DNA of 64,000 nucleotides from Paragordius varius. Lineage: Eukaryota > Nematomorpha. Both the position numbers and the translations under genes were made by a program. Below the pieces are notes generated by a model that saw only the letters and a program-made list of their open reading frames with translations, ran no database searches and was not told the DNA's origin. The stretch's first letter is position 1. Every line of letters starts with the position of its first letter. Location of the stretch: the NCBI GenBank assembly GCA_964247055.1, contig OZ176056.1, positions 5,890,001-5,954,000 of the forward strand. The letters are read 5' to 3'. Shown here in pieces: positions 35,906 through 47,600 of this stretch.

Positions 35906-36748
35906 ATGAGTGGAGTTATCAAGTATATAATTTATGATAAATAAGTTAAAGTAATGGAATATCAACCACAATCCGTACAAATCCCTGTAACATGTTTCAA
36001 CACAAATTAATATTTTTACTGGGATGTGTACGAATATTTGGTTGATTTTCCACTACTTTCCTATATTGTATAAATTTTATACTTTGATCTCCCACTCATG
36101 TAAGATCCCAAAATAAAACAGAAATTTTTTATACGCTCGCTGAATATCCTTAATTTTCACTCTTTGCCCGATTTCTATTTCTCAATATTTCATTTAGGCC
36201 GTAAACAAATAATAGTTTTTACGGCAAATGAATAAGCTGTCATAATCTATCTCATAAAAAAATTTTTTGTTAACAATTACAAAGATATAATATAAAAATA
36301 AATGTCATTATACCCATTTCACTTCCTGATGGTGGAGTTGTTACTTTGGATGGCACTGTTATTATAAAAATGTATTTTTGTAAATTTATAAAATATATAA
36401 ACTTAGCATATTATTTAAGAATTTGTTATTAATTAAATACCATATTACAATTCTTAAATTCATAATATCTTAGAACTGAAAATGGAGAATGTTGTGTGTA
36501 TAGTTTTTAAAAATTTAATTTAGAAAGAGAAGTATTAAGACCATAAAATAAAAATATATATAAAATTTAGAATCTATATCTATGCATTTTAAAGGAACCT
36601 ATCTTGATTTATTAAAATATAAAATAAATATATCAGTAATAAAATCAAATTTGCAAATGCTGTTGTAAAAAAGTATATGACGTTACACCATTTTTATATT
36701 TGTTAATATTATATTTTTATAAGTATTTTTCTTTTTACTGATCCACAA

Positions 36749-37110
36749 AATTATTTCGTAATAGGCATATGAAAGAGGATTGAGCTTTAATTTGATGGAT
36801 ATTTTGTAATGTTAAATTTTTATGTTAACATTTGAAATATTGTTGTTACGTATTTAGATGCGGAATTATGTGGATTTTTATACTTAATAATTAAATAAAT
36901 AGTAAAATGGGTATTTTAAAATTAATATTTTAATTCATAATTAAATTTAATAATTAATATTTTTTAACATGATAAATACTTGTATTAACCGAAATTGGTA
37001 AAATTATTTTATATAGTTGTTATTACTAATTATAAAACACTGGTTAATATATATATGTGACTATTTAAGTAGATTTTAGATTGTTTTTGTTTTTATGTTT
37101 TTCATTGTCA
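36749..37110. repeat. inverted-repeat arm (pair at 49,942-50,293)
   Basis: The sequence from ttatttcgtaataggcat to tttttatgtttttcattgtc is found reverse-complemented at 49,942-50,293. It marks an inversion or inverted duplication spanning the foldback element region. Confidence 0.75.
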
Positions 37111-37139
37111 ATTTTAAATATTCAAACATTTTCATCAGG

Positions 37140-37680
37140 TACCCAAAAAAATCGTATGAAGTTATCTTTTGACCTGGCGCCTCACTTAGATTCCTAAACA
37201 TATATTTAAACCTATCCTACTATGAAGATTAAATTCCTAATTCATAAGACAGCTTGTTAAGTGAAGCTTTCTCTATTTTTGGCATGCTCACATATTCGTT
37301 GATATAAACACATTGTCAATATATGCGTAGAATACGGGCCCATCTAGGAATAGCAGCGGGGAAACTGCTTAAATATAAATTAATTGCTAAAAGTTATTTT
37401 TACGGAATTCGGATAAATAAATTTTGACATTTGTTTAGTCAGAATAAATTATTTTTTATGATAATATGGTTTTTTGATATTATAATAACGGGGCTTCGAA
37501 CCGGTCCTAAAAAAGCAGAATTAGAACCGTGCTTTAATTTCAAAATGAATCGCTTCCTAAAACAGCAACAGGTTCCAATACGACTTCATATATGAAATAA
37601 TGTATTGATTAAATGGAACATTAATATGCGGACCGCCAAGTTTTTAAATTTTGAGAATGGCCCTCTTAAATTGCCGACCA
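37140..37680 (+). mobile_element. hAT-type element fragment
   Basis: Begins inside the element (cccaaaaaaatcg) without the CAGTGGCGG end and passes into E9-flanking DNA at the same junction as the copies at 2,643 and 40,894. Confidence 0.7.
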
Positions 37681-37688
37681 TTGTTTTG

Positions 37689-40600
37689 TTACTCCTTATC
37701 AAAATTACGAAATCAGAAATATTGTTTTAAAGAAGAAATATTATTATTTGATTGCGTTAAAGCTATAGAAATGGTTAGGGAACCTTATGCTGATGGGCCG
37801 CGTAGCCCCTTAAAGCACTACCTCTTTAAATCAAAAAATATCTTTTTAAATAATTACTTTTGCCATTATGTAATATAAAATCTACCAATTGAAGTGTTAC
37901 GGTCAGGCTGTCGACTCGATTCACTCTTTTTTTCTTTTGCCACTAAAGTTATTATGAAAAATAAAGTCTTAAATTTATATAATTATATTATTAATTATAT
38001 CATTATAAGATTTCAATTTTTCTGTAGGATATCTGATAAAAAATTGAAATTTTTGCATTATGTAAATTATCTCAGTAGGCCTAGTGATATGTTCAGGCTA
38101 CCACTGGATTCACTGTATTTTCTTTTGACACGAAAGATATTATTTTAAATGAATAAATTTATATAATTATACAAAATATATCAATATGAGATTTCAATTT
38201 TCCTGTAGGATAACCCTTGCCTCTAAGTATGCAATTAAGCTATTACGCATCATTCAGATAAATAGGTTGTTAAATATTCTTGCATTTTTTGAACAAAACA
38301 CCGAATTCGGATGTTAAAATTGAAGAAGAAAATAATTATAGACATATCATAATAAGTAGTTACAACAAAACCAATTTGTTTAATAATCTTTTTATGTTAA
38401 AATTAATATAAAATAGCCTACTAAAATTTTTTCGATATAGTGCCATACCGCTAATGATAACATTATTGCAATCAATAATTATTACTAAACTTAGAATGTG
38501 CTTTTAAATATACTAACAAAATGTAGTGCCTCACCATATATCAAATCATAAATAGTAAAAATTCTATGAGCTTTAAGACACTATAACTATTGATGATTTT
38601 AGTTACAATCCTTTTTTTTCAAAGAAAATTTGTATCAAAGATCTTGGCAAAAAATTAATTGAAAAAATAAATACCAGAGATATTGCCAGGTTTTACACTC
38701 TCTCTAGATTTCATATCTGATCCAGCATTTGTTTCTTCAAAAGATTTTAAAATACATAATAATAATTATTTTTCAATCAAATTAAATGCTAAATCGGTCA
38801 TAAATGTATCATAATTTTCATTCAACTCACTAATTCTAAAATTTATCATAAACAGGTTAGTTACACATTTAACCTAACAATCAAACTTTACAGTTGGGAT
38901 TTATTATAAAACGTTAAATATCCAGTCAAAGATATCAATATATAGAGTCTTATATTTATTTGTTTTATAAGCGACTTTTACCGTCATGTCATCTAAGTTA
39001 TTGTAAAATTATTTTTTTGGATTTGGGTATTGCCCTTATTGCTGATATTACATCATATTTTTCTAAAATTGCTTATATATTAATTATGCTAAAAGAAAAA
39101 TACGATTTTTTGATCTAAGTTATTATCAGATAATATCATAATTATTTAATATCTCAAGTTTTATCATTTTATTTTTAATTATGGTTATTTTTCATTTTTT
39201 GCCTAATTTTGATTTTCTATCAATATTTGAAAACTTAGTCGTTTATATAAAAATTTTCTGGCAAAAAATTCGCTGGTTAGAACTTCATGAAAAAAAAATA
39301 GATATAAAAATTGACCTTCTTTTTTACACACAGTGAAATAGTTGTTAACTAATTTATATCTATAAATATTTTTAAAGATTATTTAATAATATGCCGTAAA
39401 TTGGCTTTTCGATTAGCAATCACAAATTGGGAATAACTTTCTTTAATCTTAGGGCCCCCTATAACAATTTTCTTACAGATTTTTACGAGATTGTATATCA
39501 TCATTTTGTGTTTAAAAATTAAAAATTCGCATATAAAAGATTAAATTTGAGCCATGTCAAAAATTAAATTATTTAGGCATGGGAATCATGTATTAAATAT
39601 TACATTAAAATTATTTTTATTCAAAAAAAACGATTAATATATCTATAATCCAAACTTCTCAAAACTTAATATAAAACAAATAGCCTACTAAAACATTTTA
39701 CGCTAATGATACCTATGAATTTTTACATAAATATTGTGCCATCAAAACTCAAATGTGTATTTTGGCGAAAAATATAGTAGAATGTGTTTTTGAATTCAAT
39801 ATATATATTAAATAATTTTAATAGCTTAACATATCTCAAATTATAAATTTTAAAAATTGTATGATCTCTAAAACACTGTAATTATGTTGATTTTAGTTGC
39901 AATCCTTTTTTAAGATAATTTGTGAGAAACAATCAAGAAAAATAATTAGATAACTATATACCAGAGATATTCTTTGGTTTTACGTTTTCTTCCATTCTAG
40001 ATCCATTTGTTACTTCTGGATTTTATAATACATAATATATAACTAATATATCTAAGTTAAATATTGCGAAATCGGTCATAAATGTAGTTTTTATAATTTT
40101 CATACAACCCACTAGATATCTCAATCGGAAAATATAGAATAAATCAAAATGATTTTTAGTAGTCGGCTATTTTTGACGAGTAAGTAAAGTGTGTGAACAT
40201 CAGATGTTTAAATAATTAACATTTTTGAATTCAATAATTTGGCTACTTTTGAAAAAGCTTTCATATAGTATATAAAATAAAGTGTAATAATCCATCAGAT
40301 TGAAATAATTAAATTAAATTTAATTTTTTGAATATAATCGAACTTTCATCAAAATTATTTAAAGAATTTAAAAATTATTTTTCAAATTTGGCCTCATCGG
40401 AGTTTAATAAGCAAACTTAACAATTGGGGGTTTATAATTATCAATCCATTTAAAGAGAATCTTATGTTATTTGTTTTCTAAGCGGTGACTTTTAAGTTCA
40501 TGTCATCTAAGTTTACTGTAAAATAATTTTTTGAATTTGGGCACCACTGCCCTTATTTTGGTGTTATGTTACATTTCAGAATAAGACCATATGATAATAT

Positions 40601-40893
40601 AAATAAAAAATTAATTAGATAATGTTACTCAAAATTATATTTAACCATTAATATAAGAAATATAACTTTTAGCTATTATACGAAAAAAATATACCAATTG
40701 TATTAGTATTATTGTTAGCAGGAACATTGCCCATGTTTTCTTCGGAATCTTCAAATAATATTTAGAGAAAAGTATTTAATATTTTACACTGTTATATGAA
40801 TAAAACATCATTAGTAAAATGCAAGGTGTAATATTTATCTGAATATATTGCAAAAAGGGTTGTGCAGTTAAAATATGCCCTTATAGCCTCAGA
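37689..40893 (-). pseudogene. micro-exon gene copy U9
   Basis: E10 (40,810-40,893, uninterrupted up to the hAT insertion: ...FNCTTLFAIYSDKYYT), E7 (40,695-40,748, 54 nt), E5 with the same stop as U2, E8 near 40,400, E3 near 40,110 (54 nt), E2 (39,962-40,015, 54 nt), a second E5 near 38,990, a second E2 (38,675-38,734, 60 nt), E6 (37,916-37,942, 27 nt) and E9 (37,689-37,762, one extra codon and an early stop). It is the duplicate of U2 without the MITE. Confidence 0.58.
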
Positions 40894-41490
40894 CAGTGGC
40901 GGAACTATAAATTGTGAGCCGCCCCGCAAGCTTTAAATACTGGCCAACCTTTGCCCCCCAAAAAATCGTATGAAGTTATCTTTTCACCTGGCGCCTCACT
41001 TAGATTCCTGAACATATATTTAAACCTATCCTACTATGAAGACTAATTTCCTAATTCATAAATGGGACAGCTTGTTAAGTGAAGCTTTCTTTAATTCGCT
41101 ATATTCGTTGATATAAACACATTGTCAACATATGTGTAGAATACGGGTATATCTAGGAATAGCAGCGGGGAAACTGCTTAAATATAAATTAATTGCTAAA
41201 TATTATTTTTTAGAATTCGTATAAATAAATTTTGACATTTGTTTAGTCAGAATAAATTTTTTTTGATAATATGGTTTTTTGATATTATAAAAACAGGCCT
41301 TCGAACCGGTCTAAAAAAGTGGAATTAGAACCGGGCTTTAATTTCAAAATAAATCGCTTCCTAAAACAGCAACAGGTTCCAATACGACTTCATAAATATG
41401 AAATAATGTATTGATTAAATGGAACATTAATGTGCGGACCGCCAAGTTTTTAATTTTTGAGAATGGCCCTCTTAAATTGCCGACCATTGT
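40894..41490 (+). mobile_element. hAT-type element, deleted derivative
   Basis: CAGTGGCGG start after gcctcaga (40,886-40,893). It ends at the shared internal-deletion junction next to E9 of U10. Confidence 0.75.
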
Positions 41491-41494
41491 TTTG

Positions 41495-42590
41495 TTACTC
41501 CTTATCAAAATTACGAAATCAGAAATATTGTTTTAAAGAAGCAATATTATTTGATTGCGTTAAAGCTATAGAAATGGTTAGGGAACCTTATGCTGATGGG
41601 CCGCGTAGCCCCTTAAAGCACTACCTCTTTAAATCAAAAAATATCTTTTTAAATAATTACTTTTGCCATTATGTAATATAAAATCTACCAATTGAAGTGT
41701 TACGGTCAGGCTGTCGACTCGATTCACTCTTTTTTTCTTTTGCCACTAAAGTTATTATGAAAAATAAAGTCTTAAATTTATATAATTATATTATTAATTA
41801 TATCATTATAAGATTTCAATTTTTCTGTAGGATATCTGATAAAAAATTGAAATTTTTGCATTATGTAAATTATCTCAGTAAGCCTAGTGATATGCTCAGG
41901 CTACCACTGGATTCACTGTATTTTCTTTTGACACGAAAGATATTATTTTAAATGAATAAATTTATATAATTATACAAAATATATCAATATGAGATTTCAA
42001 TTTTCCTGTAGGATAACCCTTGCCTCTAAGTATGCAATTAAGCTATTACGCATGATTCAGATAAATAGGCTGTTAAATATTCTTGAATTTTTTGAACAAA
42101 ACACCGAATTCGGATGTTAAAATGAAGAAGAAAATAATTATAGACATATCATAATAAGTAGTTACAACAAAACCAATTTGTTTAATAATCTTTTTATGTT
42201 AAAATTAATATAAAATAGCCTACTAAAATTTTTTCGATATAGTGCCATACCGCTAATGATAACATTATTGCAATCAATAATTATTACTAAACTTAGAATG
42301 TGCTTTTAAATATACTAACAAAATGTAGTGCCTCACCATATATCAAATCATAAATAGTAAAAATTCTATGAGCTTTAAGACACTATAACTATTGATGATT
42401 TTAGTTACAATCCTTTTTTTCAAAGAAAATTTGTATCAAAGATCTTGGCAAAAAATTAATTGAAAAAATAAATACCAGAGATATTGCTAGGTTTTACACT
42501 CTCTCTAGATTTCATATCAGATCCAGCATTTGTTTCTTCTAAAGATTCTAAAATACATAATAATAATTATTATTCAATCAAATTAAATGC
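41495..42590 (-). pseudogene. micro-exon gene copy U10 (3' part)
   Basis: E2 (42,476-42,538, 63 nt, reading ETNAGSDMKSRESVKPSNIS, open), ED near 42,395, an E6-like piece near 41,920, E6 (41,719-41,745, 27 nt) and E9 (41,495-41,565, 71 nt with an early stop). The duplicate of U8. Confidence 0.55.
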
Positions 42591-43325
42591 TAAATAAATA
42601 GCTTAAAATCATATAAAAGGGGTTTTTATAAATTCGTTTTTCGCAACCACACTTAATAGTTAATATATTTTTATGAAACTATATTAAAATAATTTTTATT
42701 TATTAATACTAGCATCTTAAAGTAATGGAACATCACCCAATATCCGTATAAATCCCTGTAATGGGTTTGTTTTAACACATATCAATTTTTGCTGGGATTT
42801 GTACGAATTTTTGGTTTTTCAAGTAAATAATAAAAAAAATATTTTCAGTTTCAGTAAATATTTTTTCGAATAGAGTAATCCGCCATATTAACTGACATTT
42901 TATATGATTGCTATATATATAGAAAATATCTCCTGAAATGATAATCAATCATAATATCTCAACTTTTATTAATATTTTGTAAATTATCCTTAAATTTCAC
43001 CTTTTGCCCAATTTCGATTTTCTCTCAATATTTCAAAAACTAGGCCAACAAATTAGTTTTTAAATTATGGATAGAACATTTAAATTGGTTAAAAAAATAA
43101 AAATTGCGTATAATTAAGGATAATTAAAAAATATATTGATTTGGATTAAGCTGTTTTATTATTATTCAGAAATTACAATTTTTCCATAACTTAAAATCAT
43201 AGTTAGGTTTATGAATACACAGATAAATATCGGGTTTTTTTTATAACATATTTGATACACAAATTTTTTTATGGAACCATATTAATATTTTTAAAATATA
43301 GCTAACGGTATTAAAATATTATTAA

Positions 43326-43868
43326 CACTTCGATTCAAATTGGAGTATCTAAATACACCAGACTATATATAAATTGAATTTTTTAAAAAACTACTGAAAG
43401 AAATGGTCCCAATTTAAATTTATGCTTCTATCCTAATAAAAATTATATAAATGGCCGAAATATTTAAATAAAATTTGGTTTTGAAAAAAAAGTTCCATAT
43501 CAAACTACTTCGACGCCATTTTATTTCTCTAACATTTTTGCAAAATATCGTGTTTATAAAGCTAAAGTGATAGTTAATTTTTCATTTAAATCACAACTAA
43601 CATTGATAGAAACAGAAAAAGTGGTTTATTTTGTATATATTTAAATTTAGCTAATGCACACATGTCATGTTGACTAAATTTTTACCTTTTAGGTTTTACC
43701 TAAAAATAAGTAAAAGCAAGTATTTTAAAATGAAATTTTTTATATATTTCGGTCCATATTTCAATTTATTCCATATTTTTTGTATTATTTATTTTAAACA
43801 GGCCTGGGGTATCCAACTACCCCAATTTGAATTGTGAAGGACTGAAATGGATTTGTTGTATCCAAGTG
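43326..43868. mobile_element. piggyBac-type MITE (duplicate of 32,999)
   Basis: TTAA at 43,322-43,325 and 43,869-43,872; nearly identical to its partner, so it was carried along by the segmental duplication. Confidence 0.85.
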
Positions 43869-44302
43869 TTAATATATTACACCGTAAAATAATTATATAT
43901 AAACATAACCGAAAAATAAAGTATTTTTTCATTTTTTGTTCAATTGGTTTATTAGTCTCTAATAAATTACGTTTTATTTTAGAATTACATGAGTGGGAAA
44001 CAAATCTTTAATTTATACAAAATACGATTCTAAGTGGATTAGCAACTAAAAATCCATACAAATTCCAGCAAAACTATCAATTTGTGTTAAAACAAACCTT
44101 TTAAAGGGAGGAAGGATTTTTGATTGATAATACACTTGTACATCCTATTTTATTTAATAACTAGCGTAAATCAAGGGACAATAAAATGATCCACATATGT
44201 GGATTACTTCAAAACATTATTTAAATATGATTTTATAGGAATTTTAAAACGGTGCATTCATACTAATATATTGTTTACTTGGGGGAAAAATAGATTTAAA
44301 AA

Positions 44303-45255
44303 ATTATTTTTGTGGATTTTGTTTTTTGAAAAAAATGGCATTTTACGGGGGCAGCGGGTAAAAAGAGGGCCTAACCCAAAAAAGTGAGTCGACTATGGTG
44401 GGCGCAATCGAAAATAAGTAAACAAAAATCATATTTGAAATTGAATGATCCAACACGTTCTCCAGAAAATTGTCTCAAAGACACGATTTTTGTGGACTTT
44501 TGTTTTGAAAAAAAAACCGTTTTTCACACAGGATGGGCCCGAACTGGGAGCCTATTTTAAAAAAAGACCGAAGCTATTGTCGGGGCATTCATTAATGATT
44601 ATATTTTTCGATGTTTGGATTTGAATGGGTCTACCAGTTTTCCGGTACCAGATCACAAAGCCAGCATTTTCCATTTTTATAAATATATGGATTACCATAA
44701 ATATGTTTTATTATCCATATATTTTTTAACATCCAATACATATAATAGATACTCCTTACTCAGCAGCTATCATCAAAGAAACGCCTGACTAAAATTTTTA
44801 CCTTTTAACAGGGAATACAAAAAATCCATATTAAATTTTTACAGTCTCATACCATGGGCAAAAAAATACAATTAAAAAATTATTTTTGTGGACTTTGTTT
44901 TTTGAAAAAAATGGCATTTTACGATGGGAGCGGGTAAAAAGAGGGCCTAAAAAAAGTCGACTATGTTCGGCGCAATCGAAAATAAGTTAACAAAAATATC
45001 TGAAATTATATGATCCAACACGTTCTCCAGAAAATTGTCTCAAAGTCACGATTTTTGTGGACTTTTGTTTTCAAAAAAAACCTGTTTTTCACACGGGGTG
45101 GGCCCGAACTGGGGGCCTATTTCAAAAAAAGGACGAAGCTATTGTCGGGGTATTTATTAATGATTATCTTTTTTCGATATTTGGATTTGAATGGGTCTAC
45201 CAGTTTTCCGGTACCAGATCACAAAGCCAGCATTTTCCATTTTTATAAATATATA
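44303..45255. repeat. GC-richer tandem module, duplicate
   Basis: The second pair of the module described at 33,977. Small indels relative to the first pair change all reading frames. Confidence 0.75.
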
Positions 45256-47099
45256 GATTAACACTTTATCCCGCTTATGTAAGATACCGAATTAAACCAA
45301 AAGAAAATAACTCTATTTTATTATGTTAATTTTACTGTGTTATAATATTACGATATAAATAATGCCTTTAGCTAGTAAAAAAATATTCTAATATGTGAAC
45401 AATATTAAATAGTCTGTTTTAGATAATATTAATGTTATAAATATACAAATCAAACTCCAAATTAATTAGAATAATAAAATTGGTGTTAATGCAAAAATGG
45501 AAATATGTTTGAAATTTAATAATATTAGTTATAAATTGACAGATAGCATATACATACTGCTATCTGGCAATTATTAATGAAAAATACTGTTAGAAACAAA
45601 ATTATTGAAATGAACATACCATTAGCATGATTATGATGATCTAAAAAGACAATAAAATATATAATAATAACAATCTATACAAATGACGTTTAAATATGAG
45701 CAATTTATGTTAATAGTTGAGAAATATTAATTTCCAAAAAATTGGTTTTGTTCCATAAATGCAATTTTACTAATTTTTGTATCGTTGAAAAAAAATTTAT
45801 CTATCAGATTTGTATGAATTCGTGAGTGAAAATAAACACAAAAAACTGATTTTAAGCATTCATATATTTTTTAGTTTCCAGTTTAAGTTTCATCAAAGTA
45901 GCGCTTACTTTGATTCAAATTATTTTAATAGCCCAGACTATATTTAAATTGATATTTCAAAACAACTACTGAATGAAATTGCCCTAATTTAAATTTATGC
46001 TTCAATATGAATTATAAAAATAGGCCGAATTTTTTTAAATTTTGTTTTGAAAAATCTATATTAAACTATTTTGACACCATTTTTATTTTACCAAATTGCA
46101 AAATATCGTATTTATTTGATTTTTAAGCTAATTTAAGTAATTTTTTGATTTATAACACAAACATTGTCAGAAAAAATAGCTTTTTACATTATTGTTATAT
46201 TTAGCTAATAAACACATGTCATGTTTTATTTAGAAATCCTACATGAGTGGAGTTATCAAGTATATAATTTATGATAAATAAGTTAAAGTAATGGAATATC
46301 AACCACAATCCGTACAAATCCCTGTAACATGTTTCAACACAAATTAATATTTTTACTGGGATGTGTACGAATATTTGGTTGATTTTCCACTACTTTCCTA
46401 TATTGTATAAATTTTATACTTTGATCTCCCACTCATGTAAGATCCCAAAATAAAACAGAAATTTTTTATACGCTCGCTGAATATCCTTAATTTTCACTCT
46501 TTGCCCGATTTCTATTTCTCAATATTTCATTTGGGCCGTAAACAAATAATAGTTTTTACGGCAAATGAATAAGCTGTCATAATCTATCTCATAAAAAAAT
46601 TTTTTGTTAACAATTACAAAGATATAATATAAAAATAAATGTCATTATACCCATTTCACTTCCTGATGGTGGAGTTGTTACTTTGGATAGCACTGTTATT
46701 ATAAAAATGTATTTGTAAATTTATAAAATATATAAACTTAGCATATTATTTAAGAATTTGTTATTAATCATAAAATACCATATTACAATTCTTCATAATA
46801 TCTTAGTATTGAAAATGGAGAATGTTGTGTGTATAGTTTTTAAAAATTTAATTTAGAAAGAGAAGTATTAAGACCATAAAATAAAAATATATATAAAATT
46901 TAGAATCTATATCTATGCATTTTAAAGCAACCTATATTAATATTATAAAATAAATATATCAGTAATAAATCAATTATAGTTTTGAAAATTGTGCTTGCAC
47001 AGCCTCTTTATTTGCAAATGCTGTTGTAAAAAATATATGACGCCATTTTTATATATGTTAATATATTAAGTATTTTTCTTTTAATTTAATTTGAATCAC

Positions 47100-47318
47100 C
47101 TGTGATTTCAACTTCACCGAGATAGAGCAATTTATCACATTGTGAAGAGACAATTATAGTTGTATTTTTGGCAATCATATCGGTACTTATAGTAACACCA
47201 GTCGCATTCAGATTGGTATACAAATTTTTTCCTTCGCAGCTTACATTATACAATGATATCCCATCAATCGAATCCCAATCCAATCTGAAAGATAAAGAGT
47301 CTTGTCTGGTCAAGTTTA
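47100..47318 (-). CDS. fibronectin-III-like exon of an unknown secreted or membrane protein
   Basis: An exon of 219 nt with acceptor atattttacag and donor G|gtgatt, starting with 2 nt and ending with 1 nt of a codon, which is the phase 1-1 arrangement usual for extracellular modules. It reads VNLTRQDSLSFRLDWDSIDG..., then SLYNVSCEGKNLYTNL, TIIVSSQCDK and GEVEIT. The spacing of the W in LDW, the Y in LYNV and the alternating beta-strand pattern fit a short FN3-like beta-sandwich; two cysteines could pair, and NLT, NAT and NTT sequons suggest an extracellular location (inference). The ORF could also extend up to an ATG at 47,376 (MNLSSIIKFIIFMCS...), a possible signal peptide, but the strong internal acceptor argues for an internal exon. 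Less AT-rich than its surroundings. The rest of the gene is not located. Confidence 0.55.
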
Positions 47319-47489
47319 CTGTAAAATATTCTGAACACATAAAAATTATAAATTTAATAATACTAGACAGATTCATACTATGCTTATACAGTATGCATTT
47401 TAATGTATGAGTAATTTTATTGCCAGTCAAAAAACATAAATGGTTTATCCAATGCGTAAAATACTAAGACCCATGTTCGGGTAAGTATT

Positions 47490-47600
47490 ACTTGCGTCCT
47501 TATGCTTAAATCCTTATGCTTAAATCCTTATGCTTAAGTCCTTATGCTTACATACTTATGCTTAAATCCTTATGCTTACGTCCTTATGCTTACATTTTTG
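47490..47600 (+). repeat. 14-bp tandem array, left arm of foldback element
   Basis: About seven copies of ccttatgcttaaat with variants aagt, acat and acgt in the last bases. Confidence 0.85.

Larger units (their letters stand above)
31240..36735. repeat. segmental duplication, copy 1 of a 5.5-kb block
   Basis: Almost collinear with about 41,520-47,080, differing by scattered substitutions and small indels. Contains U8, a piggyBac MITE, the GC-richer tandem module and other AT-rich DNA. Confidence 0.9.
32280..37140. other. gene-poor repeat block
   Basis: No exon of the micro-exon family and no other credible gene. Contains the MITE at 32,999, an inverted pair (about 32,430-32,505 and 33,710-33,785) around it, the tandem module at 33,977-34,923, a MITE relic at 35,563 and an inverted-repeat arm at 36,749. 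Confidence 0.6.
37140..41480. repeat. segmental duplication of 2.7-8.1 kb
   Basis: Collinear with 2,700-8,140 except that the MITE 6,378-7,506 is absent. It contains a hAT fragment without its left tip (37,140-37,680), gene unit U9 and another hAT fragment. Confidence 0.85.
41520..47080. repeat. segmental duplication, copy 2 of the 5.5-kb block
   Basis: Matches 31,240-36,735. The block from 42,590 to 47,080 holds no credible gene, only the duplicated MITE, tandem module (44,303-44,685 and 44,879-45,255) and relics. Similarity ends just beside the fibronectin-like exon. Confidence 0.9.

Noticed and set aside
37894-38148. Plus-strand ORF MLRSGCRLDSLFFSF..., also at 3,457, 31,423 and 41,697.
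   Set aside because: It is antisense to micro-exon E6 and adjoining AT-rich intron. The copies are recent duplicates, so shared openness is weak evidence, and splice signals favour the minus strand.
760-42590. Assigning the micro-exon family to schistosome MEG or aphid bicycle genes.
   Set aside because: Only the architecture is similar. No diagnostic peptide motif, signal peptide or taxonomic marker was found in the window.
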